Source of the DNA: an uncultured cyanobacterium
GTDB lineage: Bacteria; Cyanobacteriota; Cyanobacteriia; PCC-6307; Cyanobiaceae
Direction of reading: 5' to 3'
Length of the DNA: 21,071 bases
Assembly (NCBI GenBank): GCA_903934745.1
Contig: CAIZOZ010000158.1
Coordinates: 1 to 21,071 of the forward strand
Below the pieces are notes generated by a model. The model saw nothing but the letters and a program-made list of their open reading frames with translations, was not told where the DNA came from and ran no database searches. Positions 6,906 through 13,929 of the stretch are shown here, one piece after another; the stretch's first letter is position 1; every line of letters starts with the position of its first letter. The position numbers and the translations under genes were made by a program.

Positions 6906-9740
6906 ATGCCCCCCGAGCGTTTCAGCGTGACCCCCAGCCCCACGGCCAGTCTCACCACGGATCCGGATCGCTTCAGCAATCCGGCCTGGGAGCTGCTGCT
7001 CGCCAGCCAGGACCTGGCCCGGCGCTGGCGCCACGGGTCGATGGATGTGGAGCATCTGCTGCTCACCCTGCTGCGCGACGCTCGCTACGCCAGCTGGATC
7101 GAGCCGCTGCCGCTCGATGGCGATCGGCTGCTGGATCGGCTGGAGGGCTTCTGCGCCGAGCAGCCCGAAGGACAGGGCGCCACCCTCTACATCGGCGATG
7201 CGCTCGAGGATCTGCTGGAGGCCGCCGATCGTCGCCGCGCCGCCTGGGGCTCCCGCCTGCTGGATATTCCGCACCTGCTGCTGGCGCTGCTCGACGATCG
7301 CCGCATTGCGGCGCGGTTGCTGGCCGAGGAAGGCCTCAGCGAAGACCTGCTGCTGCGCCAGTGGCGTCCCGCACCGCTGGCGGCGGCAGCTGGCGGCGTG
7401 GCGGCGGCCACTCCCCGGTTGGCCTCGGCCGCAGCGGGGGGGGCAAGGCCAGGGCTTTCTGGCGCCACCGGAGCGGGGGCGCCCCAGCGGTCCACCGCGC
7501 TGGCTGGAGGGGCCACGCCAGCGCTTCCCCCGGCGGCACGGCCGCGGGCGGCTGGGCCGGCCACCGACGAGCCGGGGCTGCGGCTGGAGCGCGAGGACGA
7601 AGCGGAGGGAGAACGTTCGGCGCTGGAGCGCTTCGGCCGCGATCTCACCGCCGCCGCCCGCGCCGGCAGCCTCGATCCGGTCGTGGGGCGTGACACCGAG
7701 ATCCGCCGCCTGATTCAGGTGCTGTCGCGCCGCAGCAAGAACAATCCGGTGCTGATCGGTGAGCCCGGCGTCGGCAAGACCGCCGTGGCCGAATCCCTGG
7801 CCCAGCGCATCGTTGCCGGCGAGGTGCCGGATGCCCTGCGGGGTCTGCGGCTGGTGGCGCTGGATCTCGGCGCCCTGATCGCCGGCGCCAAGTTTCGCGG
7901 TCAGTTCGAGGAACGGCTGCGGGGGGTGCTGGAGGAGGTGCGCCAGGCCGATGGCAGCGGCGGCGAGGCTCCCGGCCAGCGCGGTGGGGTGGTGCTGTTC
8001 ATCGATGAACTGCACAACGTGGTGGCAGGGGAGCGCTCCGGTCCCGATGCCGCCAGCATTCTCAAGCCGGCCCTGGCCCGGGGTGATCTGCGCTGCATCG
8101 GCGCCACCACCCCCGAGGACTACCGCCGCAGCATCGAGAAGGATCCAGCCCTGGTGCGTCGCTTTCAGCAGGTGCTGATCCGCGAGCCCGATCAGGACAC
8201 CTGCGTGCAGATCCTGCGGGGGTTGAAGGAGCGTTATGAGCTGCACCATGGCGTCACGATCACCGATGGCGCCCTGACGGCGGCGGCCCGGCTGGCGGCC
8301 CGCTACATCGTTGATCGCTGCCTGCCGGATTCGGCGATCGATCTGGTCGATGAGGCGGCGGCCCAGCTGAAGATGGAGGTCACCTCCAAGCCCCAGCTGG
8401 TGGAGGCGGCCGAGGCGACCTTGCGGCGTGTCGAGCTGGCCTTGCTGGCGGCCGAGACGGCCCCGATGGAGGAGCGGCTGCAGCTGCAGCAGCAGCGCCG
8501 CCTGGCCCAGGAGCAGCTGGAGGCCTTGCAGGCCCGCTGGGCCGGCGAGCGGGAGCGGTTGGCGGAGCTGCGGGAGCTGTTGCAGCAGGACGAAGACCTG
8601 CGCCATGCGATCGCCGAGGCCGAGCGCGATGGTGATCTCGAGGAGGCGGCCCGGCTCGAATACGACCAGCTGCATGGGGTGCAGCAGCGCCGCCTGGAAC
8701 TGGAGGCCCTGATGGAGGCGGAGCCGATGCTGCGCGAACAGGTGGAGGAAGGCGACATTGCCGATGTGGTGGCCCGTTGGACCGGCATCCCGGTGCAGCG
8801 GCTGCTGGCCGGCGAGCGGCAGAAGCTGCTCGATCTGGAGCTGCGCCTCGGCGAGCGGGTGATCGGTCAGCCCGAGGCGGTGGCGGCGGTGGCGGCGGCG
8901 ATCCGGCGCGCCCGGGCCGGCATGCAGGCGCCCACCAGGCCGGTGGGCTCCTTTCTATTCCTGGGGCCCACCGGAGTCGGCAAGACCGAGCTGGCCAAGG
9001 CGCTGGCGGCGGCCCTGTTCGATGAGGAGGAGGCCCTGGTGCGCCTGGACATGAGCGAGTTCATGGAGCGCAATGCCGTGGCGCGGCTGGTGGGGGCTCC
9101 ACCGGGCTACGTGGGCTACGAGGAAGGCGGCCAGCTCACCGAGGCGGTGCGGCGCCGGCCCTATGCGGTGCTGCTGCTCGATGAGGTGGAGAAGGCCCAC
9201 CCCGAGGTGTTCAACCTGCTGCTGCAGGTGCTCGATGACGGCCGCCTCACCGATTCCCAGGGCCGCACCGTCGATTTCCGCCACACCGTGGTGATCATGA
9301 CCAGCAACCTGGCCAGCCGCGCCATCCTCGATCGGGCCCGCGGCAGCCTTGAGGAGGCCGAGTTGGAGCAGGCGGTGGAGCAGGCCCTCGCACGCCAGTT
9401 CCGACCGGAGTTCCTCAATCGCATCGATGAGGTGATTCGCTTCCGGCCCCTGGGGCCGGCGGAGCTGCAGCGCATCGTGCGGTTGCAGCTGGCCGAGCTG
9501 GCCACCCTGCTGCGCGAACAGCAGCTGGAATTCGTGGTGGAGGAAGCGGTGGTTTCGGCCCTGGCGGAGCAGGGCTACGAGCCCGAGTACGGGGCGCGGC
9601 CGCTGCGGCGGGTGCTGCGCCGGCGCATCGAGAACCCCCTGGCCACCGAACTGCTGGCGGACCACTTCAGCGGCGCCCGCGGCGTGCGCGTCACGGCGGC
9701 TGAGGCGGGGGGCACCGAGCTCAACTTCCTGCCCTTCTAG
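6906..9740 (+). CDS. clpB2: ClpB-type AAA+ disaggregase, cyanobacterial ClpB2 paralogue
   Basis: The product is 944 residues. Order of parts: divergent Clp N-domain (about 25-152, two repeat-like helical halves, MDVEHLLLTLL and LDIPHLLLALL); Ala/Gly/Pro-rich linker (about 155-235); NBD1 with Walker A GEPGVGKT (285-292) and Walker B VVLFIDELHN (D367, E368); a full-length M-domain coiled coil rich in Gln, Glu and Leu (roughly 420-560); RWTGIPV junction; NBD2 with Walker A GPTGVGKT (687-694), Walker B VLLLDEVEKAHPE (D759, E760) and the pore segment APPGYVGYEEGG; and the C-terminal small domain with YGARPLRR. The complete M-domain and lack of an IGF/IGL-type ClpP-docking tripeptide support ClpB rather than ClpC, so it should resolubilise aggregates with DnaK rather than feed ClpP. 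The name clpB2 rests on its place before secE-nusG and its divergent N-domain. The linker is the odd feature. Confidence 0.9.
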   Translation: MPPERFSVTPSPTASLTTDPDRFSNPAWELLLASQDLARRWRHGSMDVEHLLLTLLRDARYASWIEPLPLDGDRLLDRLEGFCAEQPEGQGATLYIGDALEDLLEAADRRRAAWGSRLLDIPHLLLALLDDRRIAARLLAEEGLSEDLLLRQWRPAPLAAAAGGVAAATPRLASAAAGGARPGLSGATGAGAPQRSTALAGGATPALPPAARPRAAGPATDEPGLRLEREDEAEGERSALERFGRDLTAAARAGSLDPVVGRDTEIRRLIQVLSRRSKNNPVLIGEPGVGKTAVAESLAQRIVAGEVPDALRGLRLVALDLGALIAGAKFRGQFEERLRGVLEEVRQADGSGGEAPGQRGGVVLFIDELHNVVAGERSGPDAASILKPALARGDLRCIGATTPEDYRRSIEKDPALVRRFQQVLIREPDQDTCVQILRGLKERYELHHGVTITDGALTAAARLAARYIVDRCLPDSAIDLVDEAAAQLKMEVTSKPQLVEAAEATLRRVELALLAAETAPMEERLQLQQQRRLAQEQLEALQARWAGERERLAELRELLQQDEDLRHAIAEAERDGDLEEAARLEYDQLHGVQQRRLELEALMEAEPMLREQVEEGDIADVVARWTGIPVQRLLAGERQKLLDLELRLGERVIGQPEAVAAVAAAIRRARAGMQAPTRPVGSFLFLGPTGVGKTELAKALAAALFDEEEALVRLDMSEFMERNAVARLVGAPPGYVGYEEGGQLTEAVRRRPYAVLLLDEVEKAHPEVFNLLLQVLDDGRLTDSQGRTVDFRHTVVIMTSNLASRAILDRARGSLEEAELEQAVEQALARQFRPEFLNRIDEVIRFRPLGPAELQRIVRLQLAELATLLREQQLEFVVEEAVVSALAEQGYEPEYGARPLRRVLRRRIENPLATELLADHFSGARGVRVTAAEAGGTELNFLPF

Positions 9741-9877
9741 GCAAGTCGAGCCAAGCCCAGGGCGCTGCCCAGCGCTGAGCTGGAGGCACATCCGGTAGGG
9801 TGATCGTTTGTCGAAGCCTGAAGGCCTCGACGGAACTTCCCTCCGTGGCTCTGCCACTTCGCAGTGGCACCTCAACC

Positions 9878-10177
9878 GTGGCCCAGATCACCCCTTCCGG
9901 ATCCACCCAGAGCGACGCCGAACGTGCGGGCATCACCGGTGTCACCGGTCCTGTCGGCGAAAGTCCCGTCCCTGAGCCGGAGGCCGCCCCTGAGGCGCCG
10001 GTGGATGCTGGCTTCGTTGCGGCCATCCTTGCCGAGTTGCGCAAGGTGGTCTGGCCCAGCCGCCAGCAGCTCTTCAGTGAGTCGATTGCGGTCATTTTGA
10101 TGGTGGGGCTTTCGGCGGCGGCGATCGCCGCCCTGGATCGCTTCTACCGCTGGGTTTCCCTGCAGGTGTTCAGTTGA
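9878..10177 (+). CDS. secE: SecE, preprotein translocase subunit
   Basis: SecE clamps the SecY channel of the Sec translocon in the cytoplasmic and thylakoid membranes. The core is unmistakable: AAILAELRKVVWPSRQQL, then one transmembrane helix (SIAVILMVGLSAAAIAALDRF) and a short tail. This is the single-helix bacterial form. The N-terminal part before the core is a low-complexity Pro/Glu/Gly stretch and the start is uncertain. I chose the GTG at 9878 (99 residues, MAQITPSGS); GTGs at 9848 and 9800 would give 109 and 125 residues, all longer than most SecE proteins. No start has a clear ribosome-binding site. The TGA stop overlaps the nusG ATG by one base (TGATG). No tRNA-Trp gene is visible in front, unlike in many other bacteria. 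Confidence 0.92.
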   Translation: MAQITPSGSTQSDAERAGITGVTGPVGESPVPEPEAAPEAPVDAGFVAAILAELRKVVWPSRQQLFSESIAVILMVGLSAAAIAALDRFYRWVSLQVFS

Positions 10178-10881
10178 TGTTTCCTTCTGTGAGTGCTGTG
10201 TCCGAAAGCGATCTGGATGTTCAGGAGGGCCTGGAGTTGCCCACGGCCGAGGCCTTGGAATCTGCACCTGTGCTCGATCCAGGGGTAGCCGAGGCTCCGG
10301 CGGCCCAGGAGAAGCCCCAGGTGGCCCGCTGGTATGCGGTGCAGGTGGCCTCCAGCTGTGAGAAGAAGGTGAAGGCCACCCTGGAGCAGCGGGCCGTCAC
10401 CCTCGGCGTTGACAGCCGCATCCTCGAGATTGAGATCCCCCAGACCCCGGGGATGAAGCTCAAGAAGGACGGCAGCCGTCAGTCGATCGAGGAGAAGGTG
10501 TTCCCGGGTTATGTGCTGGTGCGGATGGTGCTCGATGAGGACACGATGATGGCCGTGCGCAGCACCCCCAACGTCATCAACTTCGTCGGGGCGGAGGATC
10601 GTCGGGCCACCGGTAAGGCCCGCGGCCACATCAAGCCAAGGCCCCTGAGCCGCGATGAGGTGGGTCGCATCTTCAAGCGGGCGGCCGAGAAGAAGCCCGT
10701 GGTCAAGGTCGACCTGGCCGAAGGCGATCAGATCCTGGTCACCGCCGGTCCGTTCAAGGACTTCCAGGGCGAGGTGATCGAAGTGTCCGGTGAGCGCAGC
10801 AAGCTCAAGGCCCTGCTGTCGATCTTCGGCCGGGAAACCCCGGTGGAGCTTGAGTTCTCCCAGATCAGCAAACAGAACTGA
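10177..10881 (+). CDS. nusG: NusG, transcription termination/antitermination factor
   Basis: The product is 234 residues from the ATG that overlaps the secE stop in TGATG; GTG codons about 20 nt further on would shorten an unconserved acidic N-terminal extension. NusG binds the clamp of RNA polymerase, suppresses pausing and links transcription to ribosomes or Rho. The NGN domain begins at about residue 49 (ARWYAVQVASSCEKKV) and includes the EKVFPGYVLVRM core and STPNVINFVG. The C-terminal KOW domain is seen as EGDQILVTAGPFKDFQGEVIEV, ending in RETPVELEFSQISK. An insert between strands (QTPGMKLKKDGSRQSIEEK) is common in cyanobacterial NusG. Spacing and order are the conserved secE-nusG-rplK arrangement. 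Confidence 0.96.
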   Translation: MFPSVSAVSESDLDVQEGLELPTAEALESAPVLDPGVAEAPAAQEKPQVARWYAVQVASSCEKKVKATLEQRAVTLGVDSRILEIEIPQTPGMKLKKDGSRQSIEEKVFPGYVLVRMVLDEDTMMAVRSTPNVINFVGAEDRRATGKARGHIKPRPLSRDEVGRIFKRAAEKKPVVKVDLAEGDQILVTAGPFKDFQGEVIEVSGERSKLKALLSIFGRETPVELEFSQISKQN

Positions 10882-11127
10882 TCAAGATTGCAGCGGCCGT
10901 CTCCCTGCGGAGGACGGCCCTTGTGGTGGAGGCCCCAGGTTCTCCACCAGCCCACCCTCCCCTCGGGCAGGGTGATCCGCAGGCCCCCTCAGGGCGCAGC
11001 GCCCACTGTTCATTCCTCCGGGGTGTACGGTCGCCTGTTCCCCCCCAGGGAAAAATCCGTCCACGCTCCCTCCAGGAGCTTTCCCGTCCCGCACCTCCGC
11101 AAGGGTGTGCGTCTCTCAGCCCAGCCG
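10882..11127 (+). promoter_or_regulatory. rplK leader region
   Basis: This 246-bp gap contains no gene. It holds the hairpin at 10895-10919, a small GGGC/GCCC stem (10992-10995 with 11001-11004), and the sequence CGGTCGCCTGTTCCCC (11028-11043), which recurs with one mismatch before rplA. A GGGG run at 11020-11023 could pair with the C-run at the end of the motif. No ribosome-binding site precedes the rplK ATG (CTCTCAGCCCAGCCG). In other bacteria ribosomal protein L1 represses rplK-rplA by binding this leader; a similar role here is inference. Confidence 0.45.
10895..10919 (+). terminator. Hairpin after nusG (attenuator or weak terminator)
   Basis: GGCCGTCTCC (10895-10904) pairs with GGAGGACGGCC (10909-10919) with one bulged G and a CTGC loop, 13 nt after the nusG stop. 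It is followed by CTTGTGG, not a T-run, so full intrinsic termination is doubtful. It may moderate read-through into rplK or protect the secE-nusG mRNA end. Confidence 0.5.
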
Positions 11128-11553
11128 ATGGCCAAGAAAGTCGTAGCCGTGATCAAGCTGGCCCTCAATGCCGGCAAAGCCAACCCCGCACCGCCGGTGG
11201 GCCCCGCCCTCGGCCAGCACGGGGTCAACATCATGGCGTTCTGTAAGGAATACAACGCCCGCACCCAGGACAAGGCCGGGTACGTGATTCCGGTGGAGAT
11301 CTCGGTCTTTGAAGACCGCAGCTTCACCTTCATCACCAAGACCCCGCCTGCTTCGGTGTTGATCTCCAAGGCGGCCGGCATCGATAAGGGTGCCGCCACC
11401 TCCGCCAAGGGATCGGTCGGTGCGATCAGTCGGGCCCAGCTCGAGGAAATCGCCAAGACCAAACTGCCCGATCTCAACTGCAGCAGCGTCGAGTCGGCCA
11501 TGCGCATCATTGAAGGCACCGCTCGCAACATGGGCGTCGCCGTCAACGACTGA
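11128..11553 (+). CDS. rplK: 50S ribosomal protein L11
   Basis: The product is 141 residues, the standard length, starting at MAKKVVAVIKLALNAGKANP; the frame is open upstream to 10888 but that part is not conserved. L11 binds 23S rRNA at the GTPase-associated centre and supports factor-dependent GTP hydrolysis and the stringent response. Visible signatures are PAPPVGPALGQHGVNIMAFC, FTFITKTPPASVLISKAAG and the C-terminal RNA-binding part KLPDLNCSSVESAMRIIEGT followed by ARNMGV. It heads a ribosomal protein block with rplA, and no Shine-Dalgarno sequence is present. Confidence 0.98.
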   Translation: MAKKVVAVIKLALNAGKANPAPPVGPALGQHGVNIMAFCKEYNARTQDKAGYVIPVEISVFEDRSFTFITKTPPASVLISKAAGIDKGAATSAKGSVGAISRAQLEEIAKTKLPDLNCSSVESAMRIIEGTARNMGVAVND

Positions 11554-11646
11554 GCAGCGCCACCAGGTCGCTCTGCCCTACCCCCACCACGGCGCCCACG
11601 GGTTCCGTGATGGTTCCGTTCCCACCTGATTCACCCCATCGGGGGA

Positions 11647-11669
11647 GACCATCCGGTCGCCTGTACCCC
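11647..11669 (+). promoter_or_regulatory. rplA leader element matching the rplK leader
   Basis: CGGTCGCCTGTACCCC (11654-11669) repeats 15 of 16 bases of the rplK leader motif. Here it ends 9 nt before the rplA start, where a ribosome would bind. GACC (11647-11650) can pair with GGTC (11655-11658), and the upstream GGGGG run at 11641-11645 with the terminal CCCC, so the start region could be sequestered. The rest of the rplK-rplA gap (11554-11678) also has GGTTCCGT twice (11601-11608, 11612-11619). Confidence 0.4.
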
Positions 11670-11678
11670 ATTTCCGCC

Positions 11679-12386
11679 ATGCCCAGAATTTCCAAGCGCT
11701 ACACGGCGATTGCCGCCAAGGTCGAAGACCGCAGCTACGAGCCCACCGAGGCGATCGAGCTGGTCAAGGCCAACGCCAATGCCCGTTTCGATGAAACGAT
11801 GGAGGCCCACGTGCGCCTCGGCATCGATCCCAAGTACACCGACCAGCAGCTGCGCACCACCGTGGCCCTGCCCCACGGCACCGGCCAGACCATCCGCATC
11901 GCCGTGATCGCCCGGGGCGAGAAGGTGGCCGAGGCCAAGGCCGCCGGCGCCGACCTGGCCGGTGATGAGGAGCTGGTGGATCAGATCGCTGGTGGGGCGA
12001 TGGATTTCGACCTGCTGATTGCCACCCCGGACATGATGCCGAAGGTGGCCAAGCTCGGCCGGGTGCTCGGTCCGCGCGGCCTGATGCCCAACCCCAAGGC
12101 CGGCACGGTCACCACCGATCTGGCCGGTGCGATCAACGAGTTCAAGGCCGGCAAGCTCGAGTTCCGGGCCGACCGGGCCGGCATCGTGCACGTGCGCTTC
12201 GGTAAGGCGAGCTTCGATGCGGCCAAGTTGCTCGACAACCTCAAGGCCCTGCAGGAAACCATCGATCGCCAGAAGCCCAGCGGTGCCAAGGGGCGTTACT
12301 GGAGAAGCCTCTATCTCACCTCCACCATGGGCCCCTCGGTGCAGGTGGACTTCACCGCACTGCAGGACATCAAGCAGGACGGTTGA
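11679..12386 (+). CDS. rplA: 50S ribosomal protein L1
   Basis: The product is 235 residues, the usual length, starting at MPRISKRYTAIAAKVEDRSY; the frame is open upstream to 11607 without conserved sequence. L1 forms the mobile L1 stalk of the large subunit and helps release deacylated tRNA from the E site. In many bacteria it also represses its own operon by binding the mRNA leader. Signatures are ETMEAHVRLGIDPKYTDQQL near the N-terminus, MPKVAKLGRVLGPRGLMPNP in the RNA-binding core, KAGTVT, and EFRADRAGIVHVRFGK. A perfect intrinsic terminator follows about 60 bp after the stop, separating rplK-rplA from rplJ-rplL. Confidence 0.98.
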   Translation: MPRISKRYTAIAAKVEDRSYEPTEAIELVKANANARFDETMEAHVRLGIDPKYTDQQLRTTVALPHGTGQTIRIAVIARGEKVAEAKAAGADLAGDEELVDQIAGGAMDFDLLIATPDMMPKVAKLGRVLGPRGLMPNPKAGTVTTDLAGAINEFKAGKLEFRADRAGIVHVRFGKASFDAAKLLDNLKALQETIDRQKPSGAKGRYWRSLYLTSTMGPSVQVDFTALQDIKQDG

Positions 12387-12445
12387 TCCTGTGCTCTGAG
12401 CCGCCCAGAGCCGACTTGCGGCCCGGGGTCCAGTTCGCGTCAGCC

Positions 12446-12472
12446 AGCCCCCGCAGTAGCGGGGGCTTTGTT
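12446..12472 (+). terminator. Rho-independent terminator after rplA
   Basis: AGCCCCCGC (12446-12454) and GCGGGGGCT (12459-12467) form a perfect 9-bp stem with an AGTA loop, followed by a T-rich tail (TTGTTGTG). It lies 60 bp past the rplA stop and marks the end of the rplK-rplA transcript or an internal attenuation point before rplJ. Confidence 0.85.
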
Positions 12473-12587
12473 GTGTCGGTGTCAGGCCTGCGTCTGGGGC
12501 ATTCGGCGCCCCCAGCGCCGCGCTGTGACCTGCTCTGTGGTCTGCTCCGGCACGGGTTGCTCCATCAAGGCTTGCTTCAGCAGCGCG

Positions 12588-12596
12588 TGATGTAAT
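12588..12596 (+). promoter_or_regulatory. Candidate extended -10 promoter for rplJ-rplL
   Basis: TGATGTAAT combines the TGn extension with a TGTAAT -10 hexamer, downstream of the rplA terminator and upstream of a long leader. A TTGCTT at 12572-12577 is only 13 nt away, too close for a normal -35, so the extended -10 would have to carry the promoter. Transcription would start near 12603, right at the first leader hairpin. Confidence 0.4.
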
Positions 12597-12604
12597 GTTT
12601 TTGG

Positions 12605-12863
12605 TCTGGCTTCGGCCAGATGGGCTCGCGCCCTACCCAAGACAGCAGGTCATCTCTGAATCGGCGTCGGATTCCTTCCGTCGCTCCAGTGGTGTAAGCC
12701 CTGCCGAGGTGCACGCGACAGGTTTTGGCCCGGGAGGGGGGTGACCCCCCAACGGAGCGGAGCATGCAGCGGCCTCGAAGCGCTTCCGGATTCTCCGGAG
12801 GCGGACCCACCAGGGTCTCTGGGTCGCGTCCCGGCTTGTTCCTCTCGATCCGTACCTCCTCCC
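12605..12863 (+). promoter_or_regulatory. Structured rplJ leader (L10-type autoregulatory leader candidate)
   Basis: The roughly 260-nt leader has no gene but many self-complementary parts. A 6-bp stem TCTGGC/GCCAGA is capped by a UUCG tetraloop (12605-12620). GGGGGG/CCCCCC (12736-12741 with 12745-12750) form a stem, and TCCGG/CCGGA (12785-12789 with 12795-12799) another. GACCC (12804-12808) can pair with either of two GGGTC copies (12813-12817 or 12821-12825). CCTG and CAGG (near 12700-12722) may close the element where L10 would bind. In E. coli and Bacillus, L10 or the L10-L12 complex binds the rplJ leader and represses it; applying this here is inference from position and structure. Confidence 0.5.
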
Positions 12864-13391
12864 ATGGGCCGCACGCTGGAGAACAAGCAACAGATCGTCG
12901 AAGAGCTCAAAGGGCTCCTCGGTGAAGCCGAAATGGCGCTGGTCCTTGATTACAAGGGCTTGACCATCAAGGAGATGACCGATCTTCGGATCCGTCTCCA
13001 GGCCGCCAACGGTGTCTGCAAGGTGACCAAAAACACCTTGATGCGCCGGGCCATTGATGGCGACAGCACCTGGTCGGAACTCGAATCCCTGCTCACCGGC
13101 ACCAACGCTTTCATCCTCGTCAAGGGTGATGTGGGCGGTGCGGTGAAGGCCGTGCAGTCCTTCCAGAAGGACGCTAAGAAGTCGGAAATGAAGGGGGGCC
13201 TTTTCGAAGGCAAACTCCTCTCCCAGGACGACATCAAGGCGATCGGGGATCTGCCCTCCAAGGAGGTGCTCATGGCCCAGATCGCTGGTGCGATCAATGC
13301 CGTGGCCACCCAGCTGGCTGTGGGCATCAACGAAGTTCCGTCCGGCCTTGCCAGGGCGCTCAAGCAGCACGCCGAATCCGGCGAAGGCTGA
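12864..13391 (+). CDS. rplJ: 50S ribosomal protein L10
   Basis: The product is 175 residues starting at MGRTLENKQQIVEELKGLLG; the upstream open frame to 12741 lies in the leader. L10 anchors the L7/L12 dimers to the ribosomal stalk base. Visible features are the N-terminal rRNA-binding domain (ALVLDYKGLTIKEMTDLRIR, KVTKNTLMRRA), the EMKGGLFEGKLLSQDDI region, and the C-terminal helix (ALKQHAE) that recruits L7/L12. The region before the ATG is pyrimidine-rich (TACCTCCTCCC), with no Shine-Dalgarno sequence. It is 61 bp upstream of rplL, with which it forms a transcription unit. Confidence 0.98.
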   Translation: MGRTLENKQQIVEELKGLLGEAEMALVLDYKGLTIKEMTDLRIRLQAANGVCKVTKNTLMRRAIDGDSTWSELESLLTGTNAFILVKGDVGGAVKAVQSFQKDAKKSEMKGGLFEGKLLSQDDIKAIGDLPSKEVLMAQIAGAINAVATQLAVGINEVPSGLARALKQHAESGEG

Positions 13392-13452
13392 GCCGCTCCT
13401 CCGACTGTCATCCCGACCGTCCACCCACCCGATCTGTTGCTGATTCACAACC

Positions 13453-13833
13453 ATGTCCGCTACCACTGACACCATCCTCGAGCAGCTGAAAACCCTTTCC
13501 CTGCTTGAAGCTTCCGAGCTCGTCAAGCAGATCGAAGAGGCCTTCGGCGTCTCCGCCGCCGCTTCCGCCGGCGTGGTGATGGCCGCCGCTCCCGCCGCCG
13601 TTGAGGCTGTGGAAGAGCAGACCGAATTCGACGTCATTCTCGAGAGCTTCGACCCTGCTTCCAAGATCAAGGTGCTCAAGGCCGTCCGCGAGGCCACTGG
13701 CCTCGGTCTGGGCGAAGCCAAGGCCCTGGTTGAAGCCGCTCCCAAGGCGGTCAAGGAAGGCATCACCAAGGCTGAAGCCGAGGCTCTGCAGAAAACCCTC
13801 GAAGAAGTTGGCGGCAAGATCACGATCAAGTGA
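13453..13833 (+). CDS. rplL: 50S ribosomal protein L7/L12
   Basis: The product is 126 residues. L7/L12 forms the flexible multi-copy stalk that recruits translational GTPases. The N-terminal dimerisation domain (TDTILEQLKTLSLLEASELV) is followed by an Ala/Val-rich hinge (about 35-55) and the globular C-terminal domain (EFDVILESFDPASKIKVLKA, GLGEAKALVEAAPKAVKEGI). The start ATG is preceded by GATTCACAACC, without a Shine-Dalgarno sequence. Three hairpins and a T6 tract follow the stop, marking the end of the block. Confidence 0.98.
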   Translation: MSATTDTILEQLKTLSLLEASELVKQIEEAFGVSAAASAGVVMAAAPAAVEAVEEQTEFDVILESFDPASKIKVLKAVREATGLGLGEAKALVEAAPKAVKEGITKAEAEALQKTLEEVGGKITIK

Positions 13834-13839
13834 TCGCCA

Positions 13840-13859
13840 GGTTGGGCTCCGGCCCAACC
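13840..13859 (+). repeat. Hairpin 1 after rplL
   Basis: GGTTGGGC (13840-13847) pairs perfectly with GCCCAACC (13852-13859) around a TCCG loop. It starts 7 nt after the rplL stop codon and has no T-tract, so it more likely protects the mRNA 3' end or forms part of a compound terminator. Confidence 0.75.
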
Positions 13860-13871
13860 AGCTTCTCGCTC

Positions 13872-13897
13872 GGAGCCGGCCCCTCAGGGCTGGCTCC
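13872..13897 (+). repeat. Hairpin 2 after rplL
   Basis: GGAGCCGGCCC (13872-13882) pairs with GGGCTGGCTCC (13887-13897) through 11 positions including one G-U, with a CTCA loop. It lies between hairpin 1 and the terminator hairpin. Confidence 0.75.
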
Positions 13898-13901
13898 CCT
13901 G

Positions 13902-13929
13902 GCCGGTTCCTGCGGGGACCGGCTTTTTT
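13902..13929 (+). terminator. Rho-independent terminator after rplL
   Basis: GCCGGTTCC (13902-13910) pairs with GGGACCGGC (13915-13923), nine positions with one G-U, loop TGCG, directly followed by TTTTTT (13924-13929). This is a strong canonical terminator for the ribosomal protein block. Confidence 0.92.

Noticed and set aside
6759..8675. 638-codon minus-strand open frame opposite gloA/clpB2
   Set aside because: Antisense shadow of a well-supported Clp ATPase; low-complexity Gln/Leu/Arg composition.
8955..9875. 306-codon minus-strand open frame opposite the end of clpB2
   Set aside because: Antisense shadow of NBD2; no recognisable domain.
9741..9877. Search for a tRNA gene before secE, as in many bacteria
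   Set aside because: No cloverleaf or CCA-ended acceptor arm could be formed here.
12633..13829. 398-codon minus-strand open frame opposite rplJ/rplL
   Set aside because: It covers two certain ribosomal protein genes and the rplJ leader; Ser/Ala/Arg-rich without a domain.
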